A stretch of 64,000 nucleotides of DNA, from positions 992,001-1,056,000 of the forward strand of contig NZ_CP084472.1 in the NCBI RefSeq assembly GCF_020405225.1. The letters are read 5' to 3'. The notes beneath the pieces are model-generated. The model saw only the letters and a program-made list of their open reading frames with translations. It searched no databases and had not been told where the DNA came from. Numbering within the stretch: position 1 is the first letter of the stretch; every line of letters begins with the position of its first letter. The position numbers and the translations under genes were made by a program. The DNA is from Natrinema sp. DC36 (GTDB lineage Archaea > Halobacteriota > Halobacteria > Halobacteriales > Natrialbaceae). Of the stretch, positions 1 through 8,967 are shown piece by piece.

Positions 1-443
1 TCCGCTACGGCCGTTCTGGCGGCTACGACGGGAACTGGAACGAGGCCTTCGCAGAAGCTCGTGAGGAAGGGTTCGGTGACGAGGTCAAGCGCCGGATCTT
101 GCTGGGGACCTACGCGCTTTCGGCGGGCTACCACGACAAGTACTACAAGAAGGCCCAGGACGCTCGCGCGTGGGTCAAACGGGACTTCGACGAGGCCCTC
201 TCGGAGGCCGACGTGCTCGCGAGTCCCACGATGCCGGTTCCACCGTTCGAACTCGGCGAGAGCCTGGACGACCCCCTCCAGTTGTATCTCGCCGACGCGA
301 ACACCGTTCCAGTGAACCTCGCCGACCTGCCCGCGATATCGGTTCCGGCGGGCGAGACCGACGGCCTCCCCGTCGGACTCCAGCTCATCGGTCCCGCGTT
401 CGGCGAGGAGCAGTTGATTCGCGCCGCGAGCGCGCTCGCCTGA
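1..443 (+). CDS. gatA: GatA-type amidase, C-terminal part (cut by window edge)
   Basis: The reading frame is open from base 3 and ends at TGA 441-443, giving the last ~146 residues. It carries the amidase-signature C-terminal pattern: YGRSGGYDGNWNEAF near the start, the KYYKKAQDARAWVK helix, DVLASPTMPVPPF, then VNLADLPAISVPAG and GLPVGLQLIGPAFGEEQL. This is typical of subunit A of Asp-tRNA(Asn)/Glu-tRNA(Gln) amidotransferase, which releases ammonia from glutamine to amidate mischarged tRNA in the cytoplasm. The catalytic Ser-Ser-Lys triad lies upstream of the window, so another amidase cannot be excluded, but the ending fits archaeal GatA best. Confidence 0.85.
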   Translation, partial: RYGRSGGYDGNWNEAFAEAREEGFGDEVKRRILLGTYALSAGYHDKYYKKAQDARAWVKRDFDEALSEADVLASPTMPVPPFELGESLDDPLQLYLADANTVPVNLADLPAISVPAGETDGLPVGLQLIGPAFGEEQLIRAASALA

Positions 444-571
444 ACGGACCGCGACGACCGCGACTCACTTCTCGCCCGATTCGGCCGCGTCTCTATCTTC
501 GTCGACAGATACATTTTTATACAGTTCTGTCAATTAGGACCATACCGAACGGATCACTGCAGGAGACTCTC

Positions 572-985
572 ATGAAACTCTCACAGAACCAGGAAGTCGA
601 ATTCGACGAGTTCTCGAGAGCGTGCGACCTCGTCGAGGAGTACTTCGCCGACACCGTCGACGACGTCGCGTTACACGCTCCCGTCTCTCGCCGTCAGCTC
701 ATCGCCGTTCTCGCACGCGCACAGCTCTCCGGTCGCCAGCTCGCGGTCGACGGACTCACGGAGGAGGGAGAGGTCGTCTATCAGTCGAACGACGAAACGC
801 TGCTCTGGCTCGACGGTGGGTTCTGGACGGACATGCGCGGGCAGCATCACCTGGCGCCCGACGAGGGTCGAGCCGCACGCGAGGTCCACCGGCGACTCAT
901 CGAAGCCCTCGACGGCGACGTCTCGTACTATAACCGCGAACGCGACCCCTTCGTTCTCATCGAACGGTTCGACCCCTACGAGTAG
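572..985 (+). CDS. Conserved haloarchaeal protein of unknown function
   Basis: 137 residues, soluble and acidic. ATG 572 was chosen because a T-rich TATA-like stretch (512-521, ACATTTTTAT) lies ~50 nt upstream and the longer frame reading back into gatA is a shadow of that gene. The protein looks like one compact domain: predicted helices over residues 1-50, then a strand-rich part (EVVYQSNDETLLWLDGGFWTDM) and a C-terminal helix with RDPFVLIERF. I see no catalytic motif or membrane segment and do not recognise the family. It stands alone between gatA and an FNT channel on the same strand. Confidence 0.7.
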   Translation: MKLSQNQEVEFDEFSRACDLVEEYFADTVDDVALHAPVSRRQLIAVLARAQLSGRQLAVDGLTEEGEVVYQSNDETLLWLDGGFWTDMRGQHHLAPDEGRAAREVHRRLIEALDGDVSYYNRERDPFVLIERFDPYE

Positions 986-1158
986 TCCCGCCGGCACCGC
1001 CGGTGGACGTCCGTTGACGGAACTCGAGCGGCGCTCCCTGCGATCGTTCGAGGGAACTATCTATCAGCACTGACCACTCTCACGCTCGAGACGACGGAAC
1101 GCGTTCGTTCGAGATCGTTCCGTAGCCACCTCGAGCTCTCGATTGCCACGGCGTATTC

Positions 1159-1977
1159 ATGTCGAGCCGTTATCTATCAGCGAAGGGTAATCAGGGTGTG
1201 CCCATCGCTCCGGACCCCGACGAGATATTCGAACGGGCAGTCGAGGAAGGCGAACGGCGACTCGATCAATCACTGCTCGAGCTGACGGCGACCAGCTTTA
1301 TCGCGGGATTCACGATCGTCTTCGGTATCGCGACGCTCGGGGTCGTCGACGGACTGGTCGAACCCCGGTTCGGCGACGTTGCACATATCGCGGGAGCGCT
1401 GACCTTCGCCGTCGGCGTCGTCTTCCTGGTCGTCGGCCGAACGGAACTGTTCAACGAGAACTTCTTCGACCCGGCTGCGAAGGCGGTCGATGAGGACGGG
1501 TCCTGGCTGCTCGGCCCGCTCCTTCGACTGTGGACCGTCACCCTCGTCGTCAATCTCATCGGGGGGTTCCTCTTCGCGTTCGTCTTCGCCGTCGACGGCG
1601 TCCTCCCGTCGGGGTCGGCACACGCGCTGTCCCGGACCGCCGAAGGGATCGTCCACCGGCCGATGCGGGGGATGTTCGCGAGCGCCATCATCGGCGGCGC
1701 GCTCGTGAGCCTCCTCTCGTACCTCCTCGAGGCCGTCAACAGCGTCCGAAGCCGAATTACACTGGCGTACATCGTCGGGTTCCTGCTGGCTCTCGGCCCG
1801 TTCGATCACGTGATCGTCACCGCGATTCACGTGTTTTTCGGGTTCCTGTTCGATGCCGGTATCGGGTACTGGGCGCTGGCCGAGACGGTCGTCATCGCGA
1901 CTGCGGGAAACTTCGTCGGCGGAATCGGTCTGGTCACGTTTACTCACATCGCGCAGGTGAAGGGTTCGAATGAGTGA
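1159..1977 (+). CDS. Formate/nitrite transporter (FNT) family channel
   Basis: 272 residues. After a ~45-residue soluble N-terminus with PDPDEIFERAVEEGERRL, six hydrophobic helices follow. TFAVGVVFLVVGRTELFNENFF matches the FNT signature region (the FxxGrxELFTxn loop), and the C-terminal helix contains ATAGNFVGGIGLVTFTH, the repeat-related G-N-xxGG motif. FNT proteins are pentameric channels for formate, nitrite or hydrosulfide in the cytoplasmic membrane. The substrate cannot be told from sequence; haloarchaeal members of this size are usually unassigned. It is monocistronic, followed by a 156-nt gap to a convergent gene. Confidence 0.85.
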   Translation: MSSRYLSAKGNQGVPIAPDPDEIFERAVEEGERRLDQSLLELTATSFIAGFTIVFGIATLGVVDGLVEPRFGDVAHIAGALTFAVGVVFLVVGRTELFNENFFDPAAKAVDEDGSWLLGPLLRLWTVTLVVNLIGGFLFAFVFAVDGVLPSGSAHALSRTAEGIVHRPMRGMFASAIIGGALVSLLSYLLEAVNSVRSRITLAYIVGFLLALGPFDHVIVTAIHVFFGFLFDAGIGYWALAETVVIATAGNFVGGIGLVTFTHIAQVKGSNE

Positions 1978-2133
1978 CGGGCCGAACCCGGACGAACCGT
2001 GGCGATCCGGGACACCGACCGCGGTATCGATCGCCGACGGAATACGCGACAGCCGGCGCTGCGCAGTCGAGAGGTGTGCGGAAATGACGGCACAGCGAGT
2101 TCCGTCTCTCGAGACCGGTCGATCGACGGCCGA

Positions 2134-2493
2134 CTACTCCTCGTACGCGAGGTTCATGATCCACTGCGAGAAGGCGTCGCTGTTGGGGTCGACCTCCTCC
2201 TCGCCGATAAAGGGCGAGAGCATGTCGCCGGCCATCAGGAGCGTGAAATCGAGGTCTCGAGCGGTCGGTGAGACGTAGTAGGTGTTGTGGCCGTCGTACA
2301 CGGTTTCCTCGCGGTCGACGAGCTCTTTCTCGACGAGCGACTCGACGATTCGGCTGCCTTTGCGCGAGGAGACGTCCAGTTCCTTCCAGAAGTCGCTCTG
2401 GTGGATGCCGCCGGACTCGCGGACGAGCTCGAGCCCGGCCCGCTCGTCCTCGGAGAGTTCGGCTTCGGCCGCGGTAACGCTCACGGTGACCAC
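2134..2493 (-). CDS. HTH (MarR/Lrp-like) transcriptional regulator
   Basis: 119 residues. A winged-helix DNA-binding domain spans about residues 15-75: SEDERAGLELVRESGGIHQSDFW (helices 1-2), then SSRKGSRIVESLVEKELVDREE (recognition helix and start of the wing), then the wing DGHNTYYVSP. A ~40-residue C-terminal helix follows with AGDMLSPFIGEEEVDPN. This is a common haloarchaeal small regulator type; the ligand and targets are unknown. It lies next to the leftward NRDE and BCCT genes with a 63-nt gap, so it could be co-regulated with or control its neighbours, but no operator is evident. Confidence 0.75.
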   Translation of the reverse strand: MVTVSVTAAEAELSEDERAGLELVRESGGIHQSDFWKELDVSSRKGSRIVESLVEKELVDREETVYDGHNTYYVSPTARDLDFTLLMAGDMLSPFIGEEEVDPNSDAFSQWIMNLAYEE

Positions 2494-2556
2494 CTCGCCG
2501 TGTGCGTCGCTACAGGCAGGAGTGCGTCCATACCCATACGAGATGGAGCGAGCCGC

Positions 2557-3375
2557 TTAAATGTGCCCTTCCCCGTCGAGCGCAGAGTCCTCGTCGGTCT
2601 CGTGGCCCCCGTGTTCGGGATCGGTCGCACCGTCGCTGGCTCCGACGGATACGTCGTCGTAGCTCGTTCGACACGGCGGCCCCGGTGCGAAGGCGTATCG
2701 GCCCGTCTCCGGACCGAGCGCGATCAGCGACGACGATCGCGTCCCGAACCCGTTTCGATGGATACAGACGCCGTACTCGTGGTCACCGAGCACGTCACCC
2801 GCCCGCTCGAGCCACTCCGCAGCGGTCTCTCCGGGCTCGGCCGCGAGCGCCTCTCGCACTGCGTTCGCGTTCGCCGCCTGCTCTCGGCCCGCATCTGGTC
2901 GGACCGACGGCACGTCGATCTCGTTGTCGACGGCGACGTTGACGACGACGTGAACACCCGGCTCGAACTCGGTCAGGGAGAGCGTACCGTCCCACTCGTA
3001 ACAGTACGCGTCCGCCGCGTCGGCCACGACGAGGTAGAAACCGTCGTACTCGTCGGCGTCGGTCGCCGCCCGAACGACCGATTTCGCGTCCGCGGCGGAG
3101 CGAGCCTCGAGTACGTCGGCGACGAGCAATCCTCGAGAGCGCTCGCCGGCGAGATCGGTGTCGGTCCACTTGTTCGTGATGCCGACGAAGACGCCGAACT
3201 CGTTGTAGCCGATCCACGTGCCGCCGGCCTCGGCGTCGCTCGGCGCGACGATCAGCGGCTCCTCACTGTAGACCGCGGGCGACAGCGCCTCGCGCTCGAG
3301 CGCCTCGTCTCGGTTCGCGGCGACCGCGACCGGCGCGTCGTCGAAGACCTGCCAGGCGAGCGTGAGCGTACACAC
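2557..3375 (-). CDS. NRDE (TANGO2-like) family protein
   Basis: 272 residues beginning MCTL, the usual start of the NRDE/TANGO2 family, with an N-terminal cysteine at position 2. The diagnostic AANRDE motif is at ~residues 19-24, followed by GGTWIGYNEFGVFVGITN (residues ~51-68). The C-terminal half has the family VCIHR and ETGRYAFAPGPPC elements. Members have an Ntn-hydrolase-like fold with Cys2 exposed after Met removal, and eukaryotic TANGO2 is linked to haem or lipid handling. The archaeal role is unknown. It is likely cytoplasmic and monocistronic. Confidence 0.85.
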   Translation of the reverse strand: MCTLTLAWQVFDDAPVAVAANRDEALEREALSPAVYSEEPLIVAPSDAEAGGTWIGYNEFGVFVGITNKWTDTDLAGERSRGLLVADVLEARSAADAKSVVRAATDADEYDGFYLVVADAADAYCYEWDGTLSLTEFEPGVHVVVNVAVDNEIDVPSVRPDAGREQAANANAVREALAAEPGETAAEWLERAGDVLGDHEYGVCIHRNGFGTRSSSLIALGPETGRYAFAPGPPCRTSYDDVSVGASDGATDPEHGGHETDEDSALDGEGHI

Positions 3376-3428
3376 GGATCGGCGTAGGGACGCCAGCGTC
3401 TTAACTCCGATTCCGCACGGTCACTCGA

Positions 3429-5018
3429 TCAATCGTCGTCGGTCACGCTACGGGTAGTTCTCTGCCGGCGGACCGTCTGGGGACCCAGTTTATCCCTCTC
3501 GTTGTCCCGAACGTAGTCCCGGGCGACGACGTAACTGCCATACAGGATGAGCAACAGGAACAGCGAGAACGGGAGCGCCATCGTTACCGAGAGCGACTCG
3601 ATGGCGCTGAACTCCTCGAGTCGGAGCGACATCATCCCGAAGAGCGCGAGCAGCGCGCCCCACCACGCGCGGTTTCGCGGGTTCGGGTTCTCGTCACCGA
3701 GCGTGATCGCCGAGATCATGAACACCGCCGAGTCGAGGGAGGTGATGATGTAGCCGGCGATGATGAGGACGAACAGCACCGCGAGCACCGTGCCGAACGG
3801 CGTGATCTCGAGCGCTCTCGCGATGGCCGCGGGATTTCCCGCCGAGGCCATCGCTTCGGCAACCGGCTCCTGATAGCCCGGCGCGAGCACCCAGCCGCCG
3901 ATGAGGCCGTGCTGGATCCACGTGAAGACCGTCGGGACGACGACGAGCACGGCGAACATCTCCCGGATGGTCCGCCCTTTCGAGACGCGGGCGACGAAAC
4001 TGCCGACGAAGATGCTCCAGGCGGCCCACCAGGCCCACCAGAAGCCGGTCCAGTTGACCGCCCAGTTGCCCTCTGCTCCCGGCGCGGTGTACAGCGTCAG
4101 TCGGAACATATCGCTGAGCCAGACGCCCGTCGCGTCCAGGCTCAACTCGAGCATGTAGAGCGTCGGTCCGACCACCACGAGCAGGGCCATCGCGACGCCG
4201 ATGAGCACCACCGTCGCTCGAGCCGCGTTGCGGATCCCTTTCCGGAGACCGAGCCAGACGTCGGCGAGGAAGACGGCGCCGATCAGAGCGAACACCGCGT
4301 AGGTCAGGACCGTCGCGTCGAGTCCGAACACGCGTCCGAGGATCGCGGACATCGTCTGTGCGCTGAAGCCGAGCGTCGTCGAGATACCGCCGATCGTGGC
4401 GATGAGCGCCGCCAGATCGACCAGCCAGTAGAGCCCGGGGATGCGATCTTTGTCGACGACGCCGGTGAGCATCGAACTGATCTTGTACTCGCCGACGCCG
4501 TCCGTGTAGACCACGATGCCGAAGGCGATCGCGACGGGGAGATACCACATCGCCAGCCCCGGAAACACCTCGTGAATGAACATGAAGGCCAGCGCCATCG
4601 ACTCGGCTGACGCGCCCTGGACGGGGGCGGGATCCGGCGGCGGATGCTGGACGATCGACACCGGTTCCGCGACGCCCCAGATGAGAACCGAGGCACCGAA
4701 CCCGACGGTGAACACCATCGATAGCCACGAAAAGAGTCCGAACTCCGGTTCAGCGTCGGGGCCGCCGATACGGAGCCGACCGTATCGCGAGGCCGTGAAG
4801 GCGAAAACGGCGACGAGCAGGACGAATCCGAGGAGGATGAACCACCAGCCGAAGTAGGTGAGTATCCATCCCTTCGCACCGGTGAGAACGCTGCTCAGCA
4901 GCGACGGCCGGAGAAAGCCGAACCCGCCGAGCGAGAGCATCACGCCCATCGTCACGAAGAAGAGGGCCCGCTCCGCCCGCGACGCGTCCTCGAGGCCGAG
5001 GAGTTTCCCCGCGTTCAT
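3429..5018 (-). CDS. BCCT family betaine/carnitine/choline transporter
   Basis: 529 residues with about 12 membrane segments. The BCCT landmarks are present: GFGASVLIWGVAEPVSIV and HPPPDP (residues ~108-130), the EVFPGLAMWYLPVAIAFG helix, and the family signature region WTGFWWAWWAAWSIFVGSFVARVSKGRTIREM (given here only as position ~320-351). These are secondary transporters, usually Na+- or H+-coupled, that import compatible solutes such as glycine betaine, a plausible osmoadaptation role in a haloarchaeon. The C-terminal tail is basic (RRQRTTRSVTDDD). A palindrome at 5112-5127 lies between a TATA-like stretch (~5161-5172) and the start, suggesting repression of a transcript with a ~100-nt leader. 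Confidence 0.9.
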   Translation of the reverse strand: MNAGKLLGLEDASRAERALFFVTMGVMLSLGGFGFLRPSLLSSVLTGAKGWILTYFGWWFILLGFVLLVAVFAFTASRYGRLRIGGPDAEPEFGLFSWLSMVFTVGFGASVLIWGVAEPVSIVQHPPPDPAPVQGASAESMALAFMFIHEVFPGLAMWYLPVAIAFGIVVYTDGVGEYKISSMLTGVVDKDRIPGLYWLVDLAALIATIGGISTTLGFSAQTMSAILGRVFGLDATVLTYAVFALIGAVFLADVWLGLRKGIRNAARATVVLIGVAMALLVVVGPTLYMLELSLDATGVWLSDMFRLTLYTAPGAEGNWAVNWTGFWWAWWAAWSIFVGSFVARVSKGRTIREMFAVLVVVPTVFTWIQHGLIGGWVLAPGYQEPVAEAMASAGNPAAIARALEITPFGTVLAVLFVLIIAGYIITSLDSAVFMISAITLGDENPNPRNRAWWGALLALFGMMSLRLEEFSAIESLSVTMALPFSLFLLLILYGSYVVARDYVRDNERDKLGPQTVRRQRTTRSVTDDD

Positions 5019-5111
5019 CGATCGACACCCCCGAGAGCGCCGTCGACACTGAGAGCGCTGTCAACACCACAGTTGGTTGGCCGCGTGATCTTCGACCGCG
5101 TGATGTCACTA

Positions 5112-5127
5112 CTCACAATTTTGTGAG
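5112..5127. promoter_or_regulatory. Inverted repeat in the BCCT leader
   Basis: CTCACAA-TT-TTGTGAG is a perfect 7-bp inverted repeat with a 2-bp centre, 94 nt before the BCCT start and downstream of the only AT-rich promoter-like stretch (about 5150-5175). The position suits a repressor operator in the 5' leader. The binding protein is unknown. Confidence 0.45.
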
Positions 5128-5308
5128 CTACCATCAGATGTGCCCGTATTCCGCAGCTAAATACTGATATACTCTTTGTCTCGGGACCGTCTCCAGAGCC
5201 GTTACCACACTCGACCGTGCCGTCTCGAGACCGTCCTCCTCGACGGAAACGGAGCGGGACTCCGTCCCTCGGGCAGTCGGGCGTCACTCGACGACGGCAA
5301 CCGCCGGC

Positions 5309-6844
5309 TCACGGCGACTCGGTCAGGTCGATGCCGTCCTCGAGCAGCCGATCCCGAACCGCGTTGCGATCGACGGTTCCCGACGCCGTCCGGGGAAGCC
5401 CGTCGGCGAACCCGATCGTCTTCGGTCGCTTGAACCCGGCGAGGCGATCGTCGCAGTGAGCGAGCAGCGACTGCTCGAGCCGCCCGACCGACTCGATCTC
5501 GGGGTCGGGAACGACGAGCGCCGCGACCCGTTCACCCCACTCCTCGTCGGGGAGCCCGACGACCGCGGCGTCGTCGACGCGGGGATGCGATCGGAGTGTC
5601 GCGACCACCTCGCCCGGATCGACGTTCTCGCCGCCGGTGACGATCCGGTCGTCGATCCGGTTAGAGATCCATAGCCGACCGTCCTCGTCGCGGTAACCGG
5701 CATCACCAGTGTGTAGCCCGCGCTCGCCGAACGCCGACTCGGTGTGCTCGTCGTCGAGATAGCCCGGCGTCACCGTCGGTCCCGAGACGACGAGTTCACC
5801 GGTTTCTCCCGTGTCGACGATCGCACCGTTCTCATCGACGATCGAGACATCGGTGCACCCCAGCGGCTGGCCGACCGTTCCCGGGTGCGAGAACGCGTCT
5901 GTCGGCCGCACCGTCGAGACTTGTGACGCCGTTTCGGTCATACCGTATGTCGGGTGAACCGGAACTCCCCGCTCCCGACACCGCTCGAGCAACTCCCGCG
6001 AGGCCGGCGCACCGCCCAACAGGACGAATCGGAGCGTGGCAGGTGGCGTCCAGCCGGCATCGAGCAGGCGCTTGCACATCGTCGGGACGAGCGAAATACC
6101 CGTGATATCGCAGTCGTCGATAATGCGGGCCGTTTCCCGGGGATCGAACTCGCGCTGGATCACGGCGGTCGTTCCGTAGAGCGTCGACCGGACGACCGGA
6201 GCCAGTCCACCCATGTGGTACATCGGCAGACAGCAGAGCCACCGATCGTCCGGCAGGACGCCGAGCCGGAACGCCGAGGCGGTCGCGCTGGCGACGAGGT
6301 TACCAACCGTCAGGCGAACAGCCTTCGGCTCGCCCGAGGTTCCCGAGGTGAACATGAGCATGTGAGTTCGATTCCGCTTGAGCGGGACTGGGATCGCGTA
6401 CGCCTCGGTGATCGGCTGTAGCGATCCAACATCGTCGTGTCCGGGATCGTCGACGGAGACGACGGGACAGTCGACGGTCTCGAGCGCGAGCGCTTCAGTC
6501 TCCGACTCGCAGACGACTGCATCGAGGGCGAGACGGCTCGCCTTCGACGCGATTTCGGCGGTCGTTTCGCGGACGTTCAGCGGAACGACCGTGACGCCGC
6601 GGCGCATCGCTGCGAAATACACCGTGGCGAACGCAACTCGCGTCCCCATGAGCACGCCGAGGCGATCATCGGGGCCGTAAACGGTGTTCTCGAGCCGCTC
6701 CGTGACAGCATCGACACGACGGTCAAACTCCCCGTAGGTCCACTTTTTGTCCTCGTCGGCGTCGATGAGAGCTGTTGCGTCCGGGGTCGTCGATGCGCGG
6801 TGAGACAGCAGGTCACGCGTCGGCCAGTCAACCGGTTCGTTCAT
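5309..6844 (-). CDS. menE: o-Succinylbenzoate--CoA ligase (MenE)
   Basis: 511 residues, an adenylate-forming enzyme. The AMP-binding P-loop-like signature MLMFTSGTSGEPKAVRLT is at ~162-179, HPTYGMTETASQVS is the substrate/ATP motif, LHTGDAGYRDEDGRLWISNRIDD is motif A7/A8, and the C-terminal lysine region is GFKRPKTIGFADGLPRTASGTVDR. It activates o-succinylbenzoate with ATP and CoA in menaquinone synthesis. The functional assignment rests on context: its start overlaps the end of menC by 4 nt, and menC overlaps menA in the same way, so the three are translationally coupled. Confidence 0.93.
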   Translation of the reverse strand: MNEPVDWPTRDLLSHRASTTPDATALIDADEDKKWTYGEFDRRVDAVTERLENTVYGPDDRLGVLMGTRVAFATVYFAAMRRGVTVVPLNVRETTAEIASKASRLALDAVVCESETEALALETVDCPVVSVDDPGHDDVGSLQPITEAYAIPVPLKRNRTHMLMFTSGTSGEPKAVRLTVGNLVASATASAFRLGVLPDDRWLCCLPMYHMGGLAPVVRSTLYGTTAVIQREFDPRETARIIDDCDITGISLVPTMCKRLLDAGWTPPATLRFVLLGGAPASRELLERCRERGVPVHPTYGMTETASQVSTVRPTDAFSHPGTVGQPLGCTDVSIVDENGAIVDTGETGELVVSGPTVTPGYLDDEHTESAFGERGLHTGDAGYRDEDGRLWISNRIDDRIVTGGENVDPGEVVATLRSHPRVDDAAVVGLPDEEWGERVAALVVPDPEIESVGRLEQSLLAHCDDRLAGFKRPKTIGFADGLPRTASGTVDRNAVRDRLLEDGIDLTESP

Positions 6845-7953
6845 CTGTCACCCCAGACGTCAGAGACGCCGAGTCCCTTCGCCTGCGGGACGACCGCCGA
6901 CCCCTTCTCGAGCAACACGGGATCCCGCCCGAGATCCGCCGCGAGCAGTTCGCCGGTCGCGAGCCCGCAGGCCGGCACGTCAGGGATCGCCGCCGCGAGG
7001 TGAACTGCGCCCGTGCGCGCGACGACCCCGTCGATCGTCGTCGTCACCAGCGGCGTGATATCGAGTTCGGTCAGCCAGGCCGCGACTTTCCGGGCCACGT
7101 CGATCCCGCCGAGCGCCATCGGCTTCAGGACGACGACGTCCGCCGCGTCGGCCTCGCAGATCGAGTCGACGCCGTGCTCGAGCAGCCCCTCGTCGAGCGC
7201 GATCGAGACGCCGCGACTCATCGCCCGGAGATCGGCGTGTCCCTCGAGCGCGCCGGCGGGCAGCGGCTGTTCGAGAATCGAAACACCCAGATCCGCGAAG
7301 GCGTCGAGCGCGGATTCCGCTTCCTCGTAGGTCCAGGCCTCGTTGGCGTCGGCTCGCAGTTCGACGTTCGAGCCGACGGCGTCGCGAACGCGACGAACGC
7401 GCTCGATGTCCGCTTCGACGCTTCGGATCCCCACCTTCAGCTTGCAGCAATCGAAGCCGCGATCGACCGCCCGACGCGCTTCGGATACCGTTTCCGCGGG
7501 TGTGCCATCGCCGATTGTCGCGTTGACTGGAACCCGACCCACCATCGGCCCCTGGCCGAGATAGCGGTACAGCGGCGTCGATTCGCGGGTCGCCTGCAGG
7601 TCCGCGAGCGCGAGCGAGAGCGCGTGTCTGGCCGCGACTTGCCGGTCGACCGCCTCGAGCGCCTCGCTCGGACTGGCCGTCCGAAGTGCGTCCCGAGCGC
7701 GCTCGAGTGCCCGTTCGCAGTCTTCGAGGGACTCGGTCCACCCCTGAAGCGGCGTGGCTTCGCCGTATCCGACGGCGGATTCGGGCGGGACTCCGCTGCC
7801 GGTTCCGTTCGCATCGGTAGCGCCACTCTCGTCGACCAGCCGGACGAGAAATCCGTCCCGCGAGTCGATCGTCCCGTCGGCCGTCTTCAGCGGTTCGGCG
7901 AGGGGCAGCGAAAACGATCGGTACCCGAGCGAGAGGTCGTCGGTCTGACTCAT
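6841..7953 (-). CDS. menC: o-Succinylbenzoate synthase (MenC, enolase superfamily)
   Basis: 370 residues. It is an enolase-superfamily enzyme that dehydrates SHCHC to o-succinylbenzoate. The residues expected for the MenC/muconate-lactonizing subgroup are visible: KLK at ~171-173, metal ligands in ELRADANEAW (~D201), LEQPLP (~E228) and ALDEGL (~D254), and the second catalytic lysine in VVLKPMALGG (~K277). The N-terminal capping domain contains GYGEATPLQGWTESL. It overlaps menA upstream and menE downstream by 4 nt each. Confidence 0.93.
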   Translation of the reverse strand: MSQTDDLSLGYRSFSLPLAEPLKTADGTIDSRDGFLVRLVDESGATDANGTGSGVPPESAVGYGEATPLQGWTESLEDCERALERARDALRTASPSEALEAVDRQVAARHALSLALADLQATRESTPLYRYLGQGPMVGRVPVNATIGDGTPAETVSEARRAVDRGFDCCKLKVGIRSVEADIERVRRVRDAVGSNVELRADANEAWTYEEAESALDAFADLGVSILEQPLPAGALEGHADLRAMSRGVSIALDEGLLEHGVDSICEADAADVVVLKPMALGGIDVARKVAAWLTELDITPLVTTTIDGVVARTGAVHLAAAIPDVPACGLATGELLAADLGRDPVLLEKGSAVVPQAKGLGVSDVWGDR

Positions 7954-8894
7954 AGGACCACCAGCCCCCCCGCGAAACAGATCGCGTACATCGCGAGGAG
8001 TTTGCCGGTCCCCTCGAGCGCGGGGTTGAGCGCTTCACCGTCGGTTCGCGTCCAGACGGTTCGGGCGACCATCGCGGCGTAGGGCAGCGTGACGAGCGGG
8101 AGCAGTACGCTGGGGCCGAAGCCGGCTGCGAGCCAGAACCAGACCGGGACGGCGTAGGCGAGCGCGAGCATGGTCACGTACTCGAGGCGGCTCCACCGGT
8201 AGCCGAGCCGGACCGCGAGCGTCCGTTTACCGGTCTCGGCGTCGGTCTCCAGATCGCGAATGTTGTTCACGACGAGGATAGCCGTCGAGATCCCGGCGAC
8301 GGGAAGGCTCGCTGCGACGGCTTCGCGCGGGACGGTTCCGTCGGGGATCGTCGTGGCCAGCGGCTCCGCGAGGACGGCCGCGGCCTGGACGTAGTAGGTC
8401 CCGGTCACGGCGACGAGGCCGAAGAAGACGAACACGAAGAGGTCGCCCAGTCCGTGATAGCCCAGCGGGTAGGGGCCGCCCGTGTAGGCCCAGCCGCAGA
8501 AGACGCTCACGAGCCCGATCACGAGGATCGGAAGCCCGCCGACGTAGACGAGGTAGGTCCCGGTGAGTATCGCTAGCCCGAACGTCACGACGGTCGCGAG
8601 TTTGACCTGCTCGGGCGAGATGAGCCCCGACTGCGTTACTCGGGTAAAGCCCTCGCGATCCGCCGTGTCGGCACCATTGACCGCGTCGTAGTAGTCGTTC
8701 GCGAAGTTCGTTCCGATCTGTATCAGCGCCGACCCGACGAACGCCATCACCGCCGGCACCAGCGCGAACACCCCCTCGTCGGCTGCTAGCCCCGTCCCCA
8801 CGATGATCGGGGCCGCAGCCGCGGGCAAGGTCTGGGGGCGGGCCGCCATCAGCCACGCCTTCGTCCGTGAAATCTCGACCTCGGCCGAACTCAT
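7950..8894 (-). CDS. menA: 1,4-Dihydroxy-2-naphthoate polyprenyltransferase (MenA)
   Basis: 314 residues with about 8-9 transmembrane helices; UbiA superfamily. The first Asp-rich motif is [17 protein letters not shown] (~65-81, NDxxDxxxD) and the second is [20 protein letters not shown] (DxxxD, ~195-214). It prenylates DHNA to demethylmenaquinone in the membrane. It is the first gene of the menA-menC-menE coupled set; 73 nt separate it from the upstream lipoprotein gene on the same strand. Confidence 0.93.
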   Translation of the reverse strand: MSSAEVEISRTKAWLMAARPQTLPAAAAPIIVGTGLAADEGVFALVPAVMAFVGSALIQIGTNFANDYYDAVNGADTADREGFTRVTQSGLISPEQVKLATVVTFGLAILTGTYLVYVGGLPILVIGLVSVFCGWAYTGGPYPLGYHGLGDLFVFVFFGLVAVTGTYYVQAAAVLAEPLATTIPDGTVPREAVAASLPVAGISTAILVVNNIRDLETDAETGKRTLAVRLGYRWSRLEYVTMLALAYAVPVWFWLAAGFGPSVLLPLVTLPYAAMVARTVWTRTDGEALNPALEGTGKLLAMYAICFAGGLVVL

Positions 8895-8967
8895 GAATCG
8901 AGTGTCCCACTCGAGAGAGTGTCAACGTTGGCATTGCGAGCCGACCGACGCCCCGTCGGCAGTGAAA

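Noticed and set aside
2287-3387. 366-codon rightward frame opposite the NRDE gene
   Set aside because: It is the antisense shadow of the NRDE and HTH genes: Arg/Val-rich composition, no domain, while the opposite strand has clear family motifs.
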